The position numbers were made by a program, and so were the translations under genes. The notes under the pieces were generated by a model that saw nothing but the letters and a program-made list of their open reading frames with translations, was not told the DNA's origin and made no database searches. Positions 14,774-24,000 of a stretch of DNA of 36,005 nucleotides are shown here, piece by piece (positions within the stretch are counted from its first letter, which is position 1; each line of letters starts with the position of its first letter). Source of the DNA: an uncultured Collinsella sp. (GTDB lineage Bacteria > Actinomycetota > Coriobacteriia > Coriobacteriales > Coriobacteriaceae). The stretch is taken from positions 1 through 36,005 of the forward strand of contig UQHO01000019.1 of the NCBI GenBank assembly GCA_900540995.1, given 5' to 3'.

Positions 14774-16759
14774 TTAGTTCTGCGAGAAGAATGGGAACTG
14801 TCGGGGATCAACCGGCGGATGCGGCATCGGACCACCCTGAGGCCCACCCTGCGGTCCGCCCTGGCCGCCCATCATCTTATCGATGGCGTCCTGAACCTCG
14901 CCCTCGAACTTTTTCATTCCCTCGTGTAAACGACGCTGACCGTCCTCAGAGCGCAGCTCCTCCATTTGCTCGGGCGAAATACCCAGTAGCTCGCCCAGCA
15001 CGCCCATCATCTCGCTTCGCATGCGCTCGCTCGAATCCTCGTCGGCAAAGCGGCGCACCTCGGCGCGGGCCAGCGAATCGACCGTCATACGCTCTTTACC
15101 GCTGAGCCCCAGATCGGACCATGCGAGCATATACGGCCAGGAACGCTCGGCAAACGAACGGGCCGAGACGATCGGCGCCGTGGGCAACTGGTGGCGGGCA
15201 GCCTCGCCCTGGCGCACGAGCATCAGCAGCAGCGAGCAGGCCTCTGGCTTGCCGGCAGCCATCGGGATGTCGTCGAAAGGACGATTGCGGTCCACGTGCG
15301 ACTCAAGCGTGCCATCGACCTCGCCCGGCTCAAGCCCGCCGAGCAGCTGCGCCGCGCGATCGAGCATATCGACCGGACCGTCGAGCGTCGAGAGCGCCTG
15401 CGCCAGCACGCGCTCCATGCAATCCTCCACCGCGTTGAGTGTCACGAGCTCCTGCGGCACCACGGCAGACGCGCGGTTGCGCACGCGCGCCACAAACTCG
15501 AGCGTCGACAGGTACACATCGCCAAAGGGCGCGTAATCGCCCTGGTAGCCGCCGCACAAAGCAGGTGCCGCCAGCGCGTACTCGGTTTTGGACAGCGGGC
15601 TCAGCGCCATCGCGCCCAGCTCGAGCGCCGTGTCCTCGAGCATGAGGCCTAGCGTACGCGAGCGCAGGCGCTCGGCGTCGCCCGCCGACACGTCGCGGTC
15701 GAGCACGCGCGCGGCATCCGGCGCATCGCGCTCAACCGTGCGAATATGCAGGCGCTCGGCAATGGCGCGAACGGCGGCACAACGAGCCGCCTCGGTCTCC
15801 TCCTGCGCCGGCGTAAAGATGCGGTTGCGTCCCAGCACCAGGCCGATCACATTGCGCGGGCCCAGGGCGTCGACGGCAAGCGCCGCCAGCAGGGACGACG
15901 GCAGGTCGCCCTCGAGCGCCACCACGGCGCGCGACGTACCGCGGGCGCGGGCGTTGTCGCGAACGGCGAGCACCAGTGCCTGCCACAGCCACTCCTCAGA
16001 GCGAAAATCGGGCAGCTCATGGTCCTCCAGGGCATCGAGCATCACGCCGCGTTGAATCTCCTGGACCAGCAGGCTCTCCTCAAAACACGGCGCCTGGGCC
16101 ACCACGCGGCCGCAGTCGTCGAGCACAAACGACCCGCCGGTATACACCGACTCGTCGTACGCACCGACCGGCGCCATGCAGGCAAACCACACACTGCGCT
16201 TGGAAGCGATCTTGCGGTAGGCGCCACTGCGCACGGCGGCAACGGCAGCGGTCTCGCGGTCAGTCATATCGAATGCGTTGAACTGGAAATAGACAATTAA
16301 ATCGACCCCGGTCGGCAGCATCTCGAGTTCGCGGTCCAAGTCAAAAATCACGGCGATGCGCACGCCGTCCACGTCGAACACCGGCGGCGCCCAACGTGTG
16401 TCGTTGTTCTCGCCACGCTGCAGGGCAATGCTCGAACGCGCCGGCACCACATGACCGTCCTTGAGCATCATGTAGTCGAGCAGCGGCTGGCCCTCAAACG
16501 AAACCGCCGCGGGCACGATGCAGATCATGTCAAGCTCCTGGATACGCTCAGCGACACCAGTCAAGCCGGCAAGCATGTCGTGCTCAAAGTCGGCAGCGCC
16601 CACCAGGCCACCGGGCATGGCGCCCATAAAGAGCGGAGCCGGAACGCACAGCACGCGCGCCCCGCGCTCGCGGGCCAGACGAGCCTGGTCCTCGATGCGG
16701 CCGCAAATGCCCTCAATATCACCCAGGCGCATATCGATCTGTGCAAGCGCGAGCTTCAT
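14774..16759 (-). CDS. NAD synthetase-like two-domain protein, probable pseudoenzyme
   Basis: This 661-residue protein has the full length and order of glutamine-dependent NAD+ synthetase: an N-terminal nitrilase-like amidase (about 1-245) and a C-terminal synthetase (about 260-640). The start at ATG 16759 follows GGAAAGGG. Fold markers remain: GAYDESVYTGGSFVLDD, VVALEG...LLAALAVDALGPRNVIGLVLG, SKTEYALAAPALCGGYQGDYAPFGDVY. The active sites do not. The amidase Glu of the usual PEL is Ala41, the Cys of the usual ICED is Phe139, and no Lys is found in the LPNY-equivalent region. The SGGxDSS ATP loop reads EGDLPSS (283-289), and the Lys of DLYKTQV is Leu. A Met/Gly/Pro-rich tail (GGQGGPQGGP) is added. 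I infer a non-catalytic role, unknown in detail. It lies upstream of ruvCAB on the same strand but 137 bases away, with the SOS promoter between. Confidence 0.85.
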   Translation of the reverse strand: MKLALAQIDMRLGDIEGICGRIEDQARLARERGARVLCVPAPLFMGAMPGGLVGAADFEHDMLAGLTGVAERIQELDMICIVPAAVSFEGQPLLDYMMLKDGHVVPARSSIALQRGENNDTRWAPPVFDVDGVRIAVIFDLDRELEMLPTGVDLIVYFQFNAFDMTDRETAAVAAVRSGAYRKIASKRSVWFACMAPVGAYDESVYTGGSFVLDDCGRVVAQAPCFEESLLVQEIQRGVMLDALEDHELPDFRSEEWLWQALVLAVRDNARARGTSRAVVALEGDLPSSLLAALAVDALGPRNVIGLVLGRNRIFTPAQEETEAARCAAVRAIAERLHIRTVERDAPDAARVLDRDVSAGDAERLRSRTLGLMLEDTALELGAMALSPLSKTEYALAAPALCGGYQGDYAPFGDVYLSTLEFVARVRNRASAVVPQELVTLNAVEDCMERVLAQALSTLDGPVDMLDRAAQLLGGLEPGEVDGTLESHVDRNRPFDDIPMAAGKPEACSLLLMLVRQGEAARHQLPTAPIVSARSFAERSWPYMLAWSDLGLSGKERMTVDSLARAEVRRFADEDSSERMRSEMMGVLGELLGISPEQMEELRSEDGQRRLHEGMKKFEGEVQDAIDKMMGGQGGPQGGPQGGPMPHPPVDPRQFPFFSQN

Positions 16760-16795
16760 GGCTCAGCCCTTTCCGTCGTAAACCATCGAAATCGT

Positions 16796-16831
16796 AGTAA
16801 AAGCGCCGGCCGCATAATGCAGTCGGCGCTT
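16796..16831 (-). terminator. Rho-independent terminator after the superoxide reductase gene
   Basis: On the minus strand AAGCGCCG (16831-16824) pairs with CGGCGCTT (16808-16801), and the T-run continues past the stem. It lies between the superoxide reductase stop and the NAD synthetase-like start, so these two genes are probably transcribed separately. Confidence 0.72.
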
Positions 16832-16876
16832 GCATGTGCATATGCTAGCTATGATACCCCGAGCGGGGGCGCGCTC

Positions 16877-17239
16877 CTAGAACGTCGCGGACCACAGCCC
16901 GTGCAGGTTGCAATAGGCATAGACGGTACCGGTCTTGGAACCGCCCGCGAAAAACGTCGCGGGTTTCATGCCGGGCTCAAGGTAATGGACCTCTAAGCGG
17001 CCCTCGGCCTCAAGCGCGATCCACTCAATGTAGTGCTCGGGCAGGCTGGGGTGCTCGACCGAGCCAACGCGTGCGCGAATCACGTGACCGTCGCGCTCGG
17101 TCTCGACAACAGGCACGTGCTTCTCGTGCGCCGCATCCTCAGTGTTTGCGGTCAGCTCCGTGCAACCGGCAGGGGTCGCAACGCCGTCGCCAAGGGCAGC
17201 GATGAGCTTACCGTCGGGGTCCTTAAAGAATTTCGCCAT
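16877..17239 (-). CDS. Desulfoferrodoxin-type superoxide reductase with degenerate centre I
   Basis: A 120-residue protein starts at ATG 17239, after AAAGGAGAAC; upstream in-frame ATGs are not homologous. It reduces superoxide to hydrogen peroxide without making oxygen, a typical defence of anaerobes. The catalytic iron site (centre II) is complete: His41 (in EKHVP, with the conserved Glu39 and Lys40), His63 (HPSLP), His69 (EHYIEW), Cys110 and His113 (YCNLHGLW). The N-terminal region aligns with the desulforedoxin part but has lost its cysteines: the usual C-x-x-C is DPDG and only Cys26 remains. It therefore resembles the Treponema-type enzymes that keep the domain without its Fe(Cys)4 centre. 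It is a single gene with its own terminator. Confidence 0.93.
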   Translation of the reverse strand: MAKFFKDPDGKLIAALGDGVATPAGCTELTANTEDAAHEKHVPVVETERDGHVIRARVGSVEHPSLPEHYIEWIALEAEGRLEVHYLEPGMKPATFFAGGSKTGTVYAYCNLHGLWSATF

Positions 17240-17389
17240 GATGTTCTCCTTTGCTGATGTGCCAATGTTCTTGATGGTTCTTATGCCCAAAGGCAGACAA
17301 ACCATCCACGGCATTGCAAATGAACACATAACGGGCGGGGACGATGGGACAGCGTGTGCCATCCGCCCTGACGGCCCCACCCGAGCTGG

Positions 17390-20300
17390 TTAGCGCCCGT
17401 CGCCGCCGAGCAGTGCCAGAACATCCTCGCGCGTGAACAGTGCCGACGAGATGCCGTCGCCGCCGAGCACGCTGTTGACCAAGTCGCGCTTGGACTCCTG
17501 CATCCGCATAATGCGTTCCTCGATCGTGTCCTTGGCGATGAGCTTGTACACGGTCACGGTATGTTGCTGGCCAATACGATGCGCGCGGTCAGTCGCTTGG
17601 TCCTGCGCCGCCACGTTCCACCACGGGTCATAGTGGATGACCACGTCGGCCGCCGTCAGGTTAAGGCCCACGCCGCCCGCCTTGAGCGAAATCAAAAAGA
17701 CCGGCACCTCGCCCGCCTGGAACTGTGCGACCATCTTGGCGCGGCTCTCCTTAGACGATGCGCCCGTGAGCTTAAGGAAGGCGATATCCTCCTTGGCCAA
17801 ACGCTTGCCGATGATATCGAGCATACCCGTAAACTGGCTGAACAACAGGATGCGATGCCCGCCGTCGAGTGCGCCGTGCACGAGCTCCATGCACGTATCG
17901 AGCTTGGCGCTCCCCGCCCTGTAATCCTCGTAGTGCAGACGCGGGTCGCAGCAGATCTGGCGCAGTTTGGTGAGCTCGGCGAGCACCTTGAGCTTGTCTT
18001 TCTTAAACTCGGATGCCTCGCGATGCTGCACCTGCTGGGCGATGCGGTCCTGGTTGGCCAGGTAGAGCTTGCGCTGCTCGCCGGTGAGCTGCGCCATGAC
18101 CGTATCCTCGATCTTCTCGGGCAGGTCGGCCACCACGTCTTCCTTGACACGGCGCAGCACAAACGGCGACACGAGCGCTTGCAGGCGGGCGGCACTGTCG
18201 CCCTCGGCATGCTCGACCGGGCTTTCGAAGCGCTTTGCAAACGACTCGCGCGTGCCAAGCAGGCCCGGCATCAAAAAGTCGAAGATACTCCAGAGCTCGG
18301 ATAGGCGGTTTTCGATGGGCGTGCCCGTCAGGGCAAAGCGCACGCCGGCCGGCAGGCGCTTGGCGGCGCGCGCCACCTGGGTGAGCGGGTTTTTAATGTA
18401 CTGGGCCTCGTCGAGCACCACGCGGGCAAAGTCCTGCTCGACGTATTCGTCGATGTCGCGGCGCATGAGGTCATACGACGTCACGACCACGTTATGCTCG
18501 ACCACGCCGGCAATCTGTACGCGACGCGGCGCCTTGGCGCCCACGATGGCGCACACATCGAGCGAGGGCGCAAAGCGCTCCAGCTCGGCAGTCCAGTTGT
18601 ACACGAGTGAGGCCGGGCATACCACGAGCGTGGGCTTGGTGTCCCCTGCCTCTACGCGCGCCAGGATATGCGCAATCATCTGGAGCGTTTTGCCCAGGCC
18701 CATATCGTCGGCCAAGATGCCGCCAAGGCCCAGGTGTTCGAGCGAGCCGAGCCACTGGTAGCCGTCGACCTGGTAGCCGCGCATCGTTGCCTTGAGCGAA
18801 GCGGGCACCGTAAAGTCCATCTTGCCGAGCGTATCCAGGCGCTCGACGGTACGGCGGAACGCAGCATCGCGATCGGCTTCGAGCGCGGGCGTGCGCGCGA
18901 GCATGCTGTCGACAAACAGGGTACTCGACGCGGGAAGCGACACGCCGTCGAGCAGGTCGACGGCGTCGACACCCAGATCCTCGGCGAGGCCAAACGCGGC
19001 TCGAGCGCCCTCGTCCAGGCGAATGATGTCGCCGGACGTAAGGCGCGCAAACGATTGATGGCGCTTGTACGAATCGAGATAGACGGCAAGGTCCGCGGCC
19101 GAAAGCCCGCTCGCGCCCAGCTCGACATCGAGCAGATTGCTCTTGACGGTCGCACGCACCGAAAGCTTGGGCGCAGGGCGGACCGAGACCTGGCGCAGGC
19201 GGTCGCTGAGCATGACCTCGCCCAGCTCGGACAGGGCAGACAGGCCCTCGGTCAGCAAGTGGAACAGGCTCTCGTCATCGCGTTCCTCAAACGCCAGGCC
19301 GCCCTCGTAAAAGTCGAAATACAGGGCCGCCGTGTCCATAACGCGAAACTCTGCCACCTCGTCGCGCGGCGGCACGCCGGGGCGTTGCTCTTCGAAGGGA
19401 CTGCCCGGAGCGCCCAGGCTAAAGAGATCCGCCGACCAATCGCCGTAGGCAACCGTAATTTTGCAGGTCACGAGCCCATCGTCGACGCCGATCGCCATGG
19501 CAAAGCTCGGCTCGGGTGCCACGGTATCGAGCGCGGCGGGCGCGGTGAGGTCGGTGTAGTCGCGCAAAATGGGCAGAGCCATACGACAGAACTCCCCCAC
19601 CTGGTCGGCAGCGATATGGACTGGCGTGCGACAGGGCAGCAAGCGCGATAGGAACGGCGCCGCATGCTGGGCAAACGCTACATCGGTGCGGCGCGCACGG
19701 CGGGTGTCGACCAGATAAGCTACGTCGCCCGAAGCAAAGCAGTATGTATCGGCCGGCAGGCGCAGATCGTAGCTGCCACCAGCCGCCGGCGCGATTTTGG
19801 CGGCAAGGAGCGGTGGGCACTTAGCGGACGCCTCGTCCTCCCCTTGCGGAGACAGCTCAACCGCCACGTCATAGGTGCGATGCGTCGTCGTCCCCCGCGA
19901 CCAAGCGGGCTCAAAGGAGATGGTCTGGCCGCGCAGCAGGTCCAGCACATATACGATGCTATGCTCGGACAGCGGCAACTGACGCTCGGCGACAAAACCG
20001 CTGCGGGCAAAGTCGTACGACGCCGAACGCGAGCTTGTGATGTCATCGAGATAGGCAACTGTCGTCACAACAAGGTTGAGCAGCTTTGTCGACACGTCTT
20101 CAAAGGCCTCGGGCGTATGGACAAACGCGAGCTTCTTGCCGTACGAGAAGGTGCCGCCTCGGACATAGGCGTCGGCCATGCCGTCGATATCCTTGACCAC
20201 GTAGGACACCGAACCGCAGCGGATGCGGAACTCGAGCGCCCAGCTAAAGCGGTCGGCGAACAGCGGATTGTAGTACGGCACCAACGAGGGCTCCAACACC

Positions 20301-20854
20301 GCCTTGGGGGCATCGGAATCCACACTGCTGGCGAGCTTGCGGCGCATGCTCGCCAGCTCATCCATGCGCGCGTCCGAAAGATCGGAGAGCGCCGCCATGA
20401 GGCTGGGACTCGTGGGGACAGGCGCCGGAAAGGGAAAGTTGGGGTTGACGGTCGGCGCTTTGGGCGCGGTGCGCGCGGGCTGTTTCGGCTGCGCCGTAAA
20501 CGTGCGAACCGGCGTGCGCAAACCTTCGACGGGCTCGGCGCCGCTGGCATCCAAATACGACAGAGCCGTGGCAATAGCGTGCTTGCACATACCGGGGTAA
20601 CGATAGGCGGCGGGGCAATCGCAATCGTAGTCGATCACCTCGTGCTCGTCCATGTCGAGCGCCACGCGCGTCTTGTACAGGTCGCCGTGCGAGCCGCGTA
20701 CCGAGCCCTCAACCGTCACGTTTTTGGAGAAGCGCGAGCCGCTGTCCTCAATCGACAGCACGGCGCCGTTGAGCATGAGCGAGCGGCCCTTCATAAAGGT
20801 GCCGCTCAGCGCCGCCTCTTTCCGGAGCGCCTGCACAAACGTCCCCTGCGCCAT
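17390..20854 (-). CDS. SWIM zinc-finger SNF2 helicase
   Basis: A 1154-residue SNF2/Rad54-like ATPase. The start at ATG 20854 follows GGAGGAAG; an ATG four codons earlier is less well placed. A SWIM zinc finger lies at 78-92 (CDC...C-K-H, that is CxC-x9-CxH). A long middle part (about 150-650) of beta-rich sequence is shared by bacterial SNF2 proteins of this class. The C-terminal motor has all helicase motifs: ILADDMGLGKT (about 713-723), LDEAQYIKN, LTGTPIENRLSELWSIFDF, LLFSQFTGMLD, LISLKAGGVGLNLTAADVVIHYDPWW, and DRAHRIGQ. Such proteins use ATP to move along duplex DNA and to remodel protein-DNA complexes; a role with RNA polymerase or repair is suspected but not shown. It sits 160 bases after dnaE, separated by the 37-bp inverted repeat. 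Confidence 0.94.
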   Translation of the reverse strand: MAQGTFVQALRKEAALSGTFMKGRSLMLNGAVLSIEDSGSRFSKNVTVEGSVRGSHGDLYKTRVALDMDEHEVIDYDCDCPAAYRYPGMCKHAIATALSYLDASGAEPVEGLRTPVRTFTAQPKQPARTAPKAPTVNPNFPFPAPVPTSPSLMAALSDLSDARMDELASMRRKLASSVDSDAPKAVLEPSLVPYYNPLFADRFSWALEFRIRCGSVSYVVKDIDGMADAYVRGGTFSYGKKLAFVHTPEAFEDVSTKLLNLVVTTVAYLDDITSSRSASYDFARSGFVAERQLPLSEHSIVYVLDLLRGQTISFEPAWSRGTTTHRTYDVAVELSPQGEDEASAKCPPLLAAKIAPAAGGSYDLRLPADTYCFASGDVAYLVDTRRARRTDVAFAQHAAPFLSRLLPCRTPVHIAADQVGEFCRMALPILRDYTDLTAPAALDTVAPEPSFAMAIGVDDGLVTCKITVAYGDWSADLFSLGAPGSPFEEQRPGVPPRDEVAEFRVMDTAALYFDFYEGGLAFEERDDESLFHLLTEGLSALSELGEVMLSDRLRQVSVRPAPKLSVRATVKSNLLDVELGASGLSAADLAVYLDSYKRHQSFARLTSGDIIRLDEGARAAFGLAEDLGVDAVDLLDGVSLPASSTLFVDSMLARTPALEADRDAAFRRTVERLDTLGKMDFTVPASLKATMRGYQVDGYQWLGSLEHLGLGGILADDMGLGKTLQMIAHILARVEAGDTKPTLVVCPASLVYNWTAELERFAPSLDVCAIVGAKAPRRVQIAGVVEHNVVVTSYDLMRRDIDEYVEQDFARVVLDEAQYIKNPLTQVARAAKRLPAGVRFALTGTPIENRLSELWSIFDFLMPGLLGTRESFAKRFESPVEHAEGDSAARLQALVSPFVLRRVKEDVVADLPEKIEDTVMAQLTGEQRKLYLANQDRIAQQVQHREASEFKKDKLKVLAELTKLRQICCDPRLHYEDYRAGSAKLDTCMELVHGALDGGHRILLFSQFTGMLDIIGKRLAKEDIAFLKLTGASSKESRAKMVAQFQAGEVPVFLISLKAGGVGLNLTAADVVIHYDPWWNVAAQDQATDRAHRIGQQHTVTVYKLIAKDTIEERIMRMQESKRDLVNSVLGGDGISSALFTREDVLALLGGDGR

Positions 20855-20874
20855 CACTTCCTCCAATCCACACA

Positions 20875-21001
20875 GGGTAGCTAATTTGGGACGGGGCTAT
20901 TTTAGCTACCCGCATACATCGGTTGAGATGTATTCCGACCCCGACTCATTCGCCGTCAGTCAAAGGGTAGCTAAAATAGCCCCGTCCCAAATTAGCTACC
21001 C
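20875..21001. repeat. Perfect 37-bp inverted repeat with 53-bp centre
   Basis: The left arm 20875-20911 and the right arm 20965-21001 are exact reverse complements over 37 bases. Each arm is itself bounded by GGGTAGCTAA and TTAGCTACCC, so each could also fold as a hairpin. The element fills the space between the dnaE stop (21015) and the SNF2 ribosome site (from about 20864). It has no T-run and no coding capacity. It may be a REP-like mobile palindromic element, an mRNA stabiliser or a processing site. Confidence 0.9.
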
Positions 21002-21014
21002 CGGCAAAATCATT

Positions 21015-24000
21015 TTAGATAACCGTCACGCGGCCTTGGTTGCCGACGATGGCCTTTGCCTCTGCCAGCAGCGGAATCGAGCGTGCATTGACCTTGGCCG
21101 GCACCTCGGCACGTAGCACGCGCCCGTCCACCTGCTCGATAAAGATCTCCACGCGGTCGCCGCCCGGGTTGGCGGTAAGCACCGTGGCAAGACGCGCCAT
21201 ATTGCCCTGGCTAAAGCGGCTGTTGGGCACCATGACCTCAAACACCTTGGGCTTGTTGTTCTCCTCGTTAAGCTCGAGCGGCACGATCTCCTGCGCGATG
21301 ATCTGGTCGCCGCGGTCCGAGCGCTCGAGTTTGCCCTTAATGCGCACAAAGGCATCGGACAGCTGCGCGCCGGTCTCGGGATCGACCTCGCCGTACAGGT
21401 ACCCCTCGGCCTCTTTATAGGTCTTGGGGAACACGACGACGGTGGCCTCGCCTTCCATGTCCTCGAGCTGCACGATGCCCATGGGGTCACCGTTTTTGGT
21501 CACGCGCTTGGACACGCTCGAGACCATGCCGGCCCACCACAGCGCCTTGCCCTCGGGAATCTCCTGGTTGATGGTGCCGCCCGTAGGATTCTGAACTTCG
21601 TAGCCGGTATCGATCTGCGAGAACGAGAAGTCGCGCGCCTTGGCTAGTGCATACTCAAACGGGCGCAGCGGGTGGTCCGAGACATAGATGCCCAGAACCT
21701 CCTTCTCCTGGCTCAGCTTAAGGTGGCGGTCCCACTCCTGACCATCCGGATCGGGCACGCTCACCTCAAAGCCCGAGCCCTCAACGTCGCCAAACATATC
21801 AAAGAACGACGTCTGACCGCTCGCGCGATCCTTCTGGCGCTTCACCGCGGCATCGATGATGTTCTCGGGGTTGTTCTTATCCACAAAGTGCATCATCTGG
21901 CGACGCGGATACCCCGTGGAGTCGAAGGCGCCTGCCTTGATGAGCGATTCGATCACGCGGCGGTTGGCCTGGCTCGAGTCCACGCGCTCGACAAAGTCGT
22001 GCAGCGTCTTAAACGGGCCGCCCGCCTCGCGCTCGGCGATAATCGCCTGCGCCACGCCGGTGCCCACGCCGCGGATGCCGGCCAGACCAAAGCGCACGCC
22101 CTCCTTGGTAGCCGTGAACTCGGTACCGGACTCATTGACATCTGGCGAAAGCACGGGGATGCCGTCGTGACGGCACGCCGAGACGTAATGAACGATCTTG
22201 TCGGTCTTGCCCGTGTAGGACGTCAGAACGGCCGCCATGTACTCGTGCGGATAGTGCGCCTTGAGCCACGCCGTCTGCATAACCAGGATGGCGTAGCCGG
22301 CGGAGTGCGACTTGTTAAAGGCGTAAGATGCGAACTCGAGAACATCGTCCCAAATCTTCTGGGCGACCTCGCGCGTGTAGTTGTTCTTGATAGCGCCGTT
22401 CATCCAGTGGTCGTAGGTGGTCTCGTCCGAGCCATCCTCCCAGTGCAGCACCGTCGACGTGAGCAGCTTGATCTTTTTCTTAGCCACGGGTTTGCGGATA
22501 CGCGAGTCCGATTCGCCCTTGGAGAAGCCGCACATCTCGACGGAGATGAGCATAACCTGCTCCTGGTAGACCATGGTGCCGTAGGTTTCGCCCAGGATGT
22601 CGTCCAGGCGGTCGTCGTAGGAAACCGCCGGTTCCTTGCCGTTCATACGGTTGATGTAGGACGAGACCATGCCGGCGCCCAGCGGGCCCGGGCGGTACAG
22701 AGCGATCAATGCCACGACGTGCTTGTACTCGGTGGGCTTCATGTTCTTGATCGTGGCCGTCATGCCGGCGGACTCGACCTGAAAGACGCCGGCGGTGTGG
22801 CCGGAACCCATGAGCTTAAAGATCTCGGGGTCGTCAAAGGGAATCTCTTCCTCTTTGATGTCGATGCCGAAGTTCTTCTTGATGTTTGCCTTTGCCTTGG
22901 AGATAACAGTCAGCGTGCGCAGGCCCAAGAAGTCCATCTTGAGCAGGCCCATGTCGGCAACGGTATGGCCCTCGTACTGGGTAATCTCGACGCCGCCCTT
23001 GGTGTCGAGCTTGGTGGGCACGTGCTCGTTGACGGGGTCGCGGCAGATCAGAACGGCGCACGCGTGCACGCCCTCGCCACGGGTGAGGCCCTCGATTGAG
23101 AGCGCCGTGTCGATGATGCGGCGGGCGTCGTCGTCCTTTTTATATGCCTCGGCAAAATCGGGGTTAAACAGGTCCTCTTTGCCGGGTTGCTTTTCGAGCA
23201 CCTGCTTGAGCTTGACCTTGGGGTCGCTCGAGACCATCTTGGACAGACGCTGGCCCATGTAGACCGGGTAGTCCAGGACGCGAGCGGCGTCGTTGATGGC
23301 CTGCTTGGCCTTAATGGTCGAGTAGGTGATGACGTGGGTGACCTTCTCGGGGCCGTAGAGCTGGCGAACGTGCTCCACGACCTCGAGGCGCCGCTCATCG
23401 TCGAAGTCCATATCGATATCGGGCATCTCGGTACGCTGCGGGGACAGGAACCTCTCGAACATCAGGCCGTTCTCGAGCGGATCGAACGCGGTGATGTTCA
23501 TGGCGTAGGCGACGATAGCGCCGGCAGCCGAGCCACGGCCGGGGCCGACGCCAATGCCGTTGTCCTTGGCCCATTGCACGTACTCGGCAACAATCAAAAA
23601 GTAGGCGGCAAAGCCCTTGTCGCAGATGACTTTGTATTCGTACTCAAAGCGCTCTTTGATGTTGACGCCACCGATCTCGCGCGTGGCCCAGTCGTCACCG
23701 TAGTGCTGGCGCAGGCCCTTCTCGCACTCGCGGCGGAACTGACTCTCGTGCGTCTCGCCGGGGTCGAGCAACGGGAAGCGCGGCAGGATGATGGAGTCCC
23801 AGTCCAGCTCGACGTAGCACTTGTCGGCGATCTCGAGCGTGTTGTCGCAGGCCTCGGGGCAATACGGGAACATCGCCCGCATCTCCTCCTCGGTCTTCAT
23901 GTAAAACTCCGAGCCAGTCATGCGCATGCGGTTGGGGTCGTCGACCTTGGCGTTCATGCCGATGCACATGATGACGTCCTGCACGGGAGCGTCCTCGCGG

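Noticed and set aside
19664..20884. Long plus-strand frame opposite the SNF2 gene
   Set aside because: Antisense shadow; it also runs into the inverted repeat and has no ribosome site.
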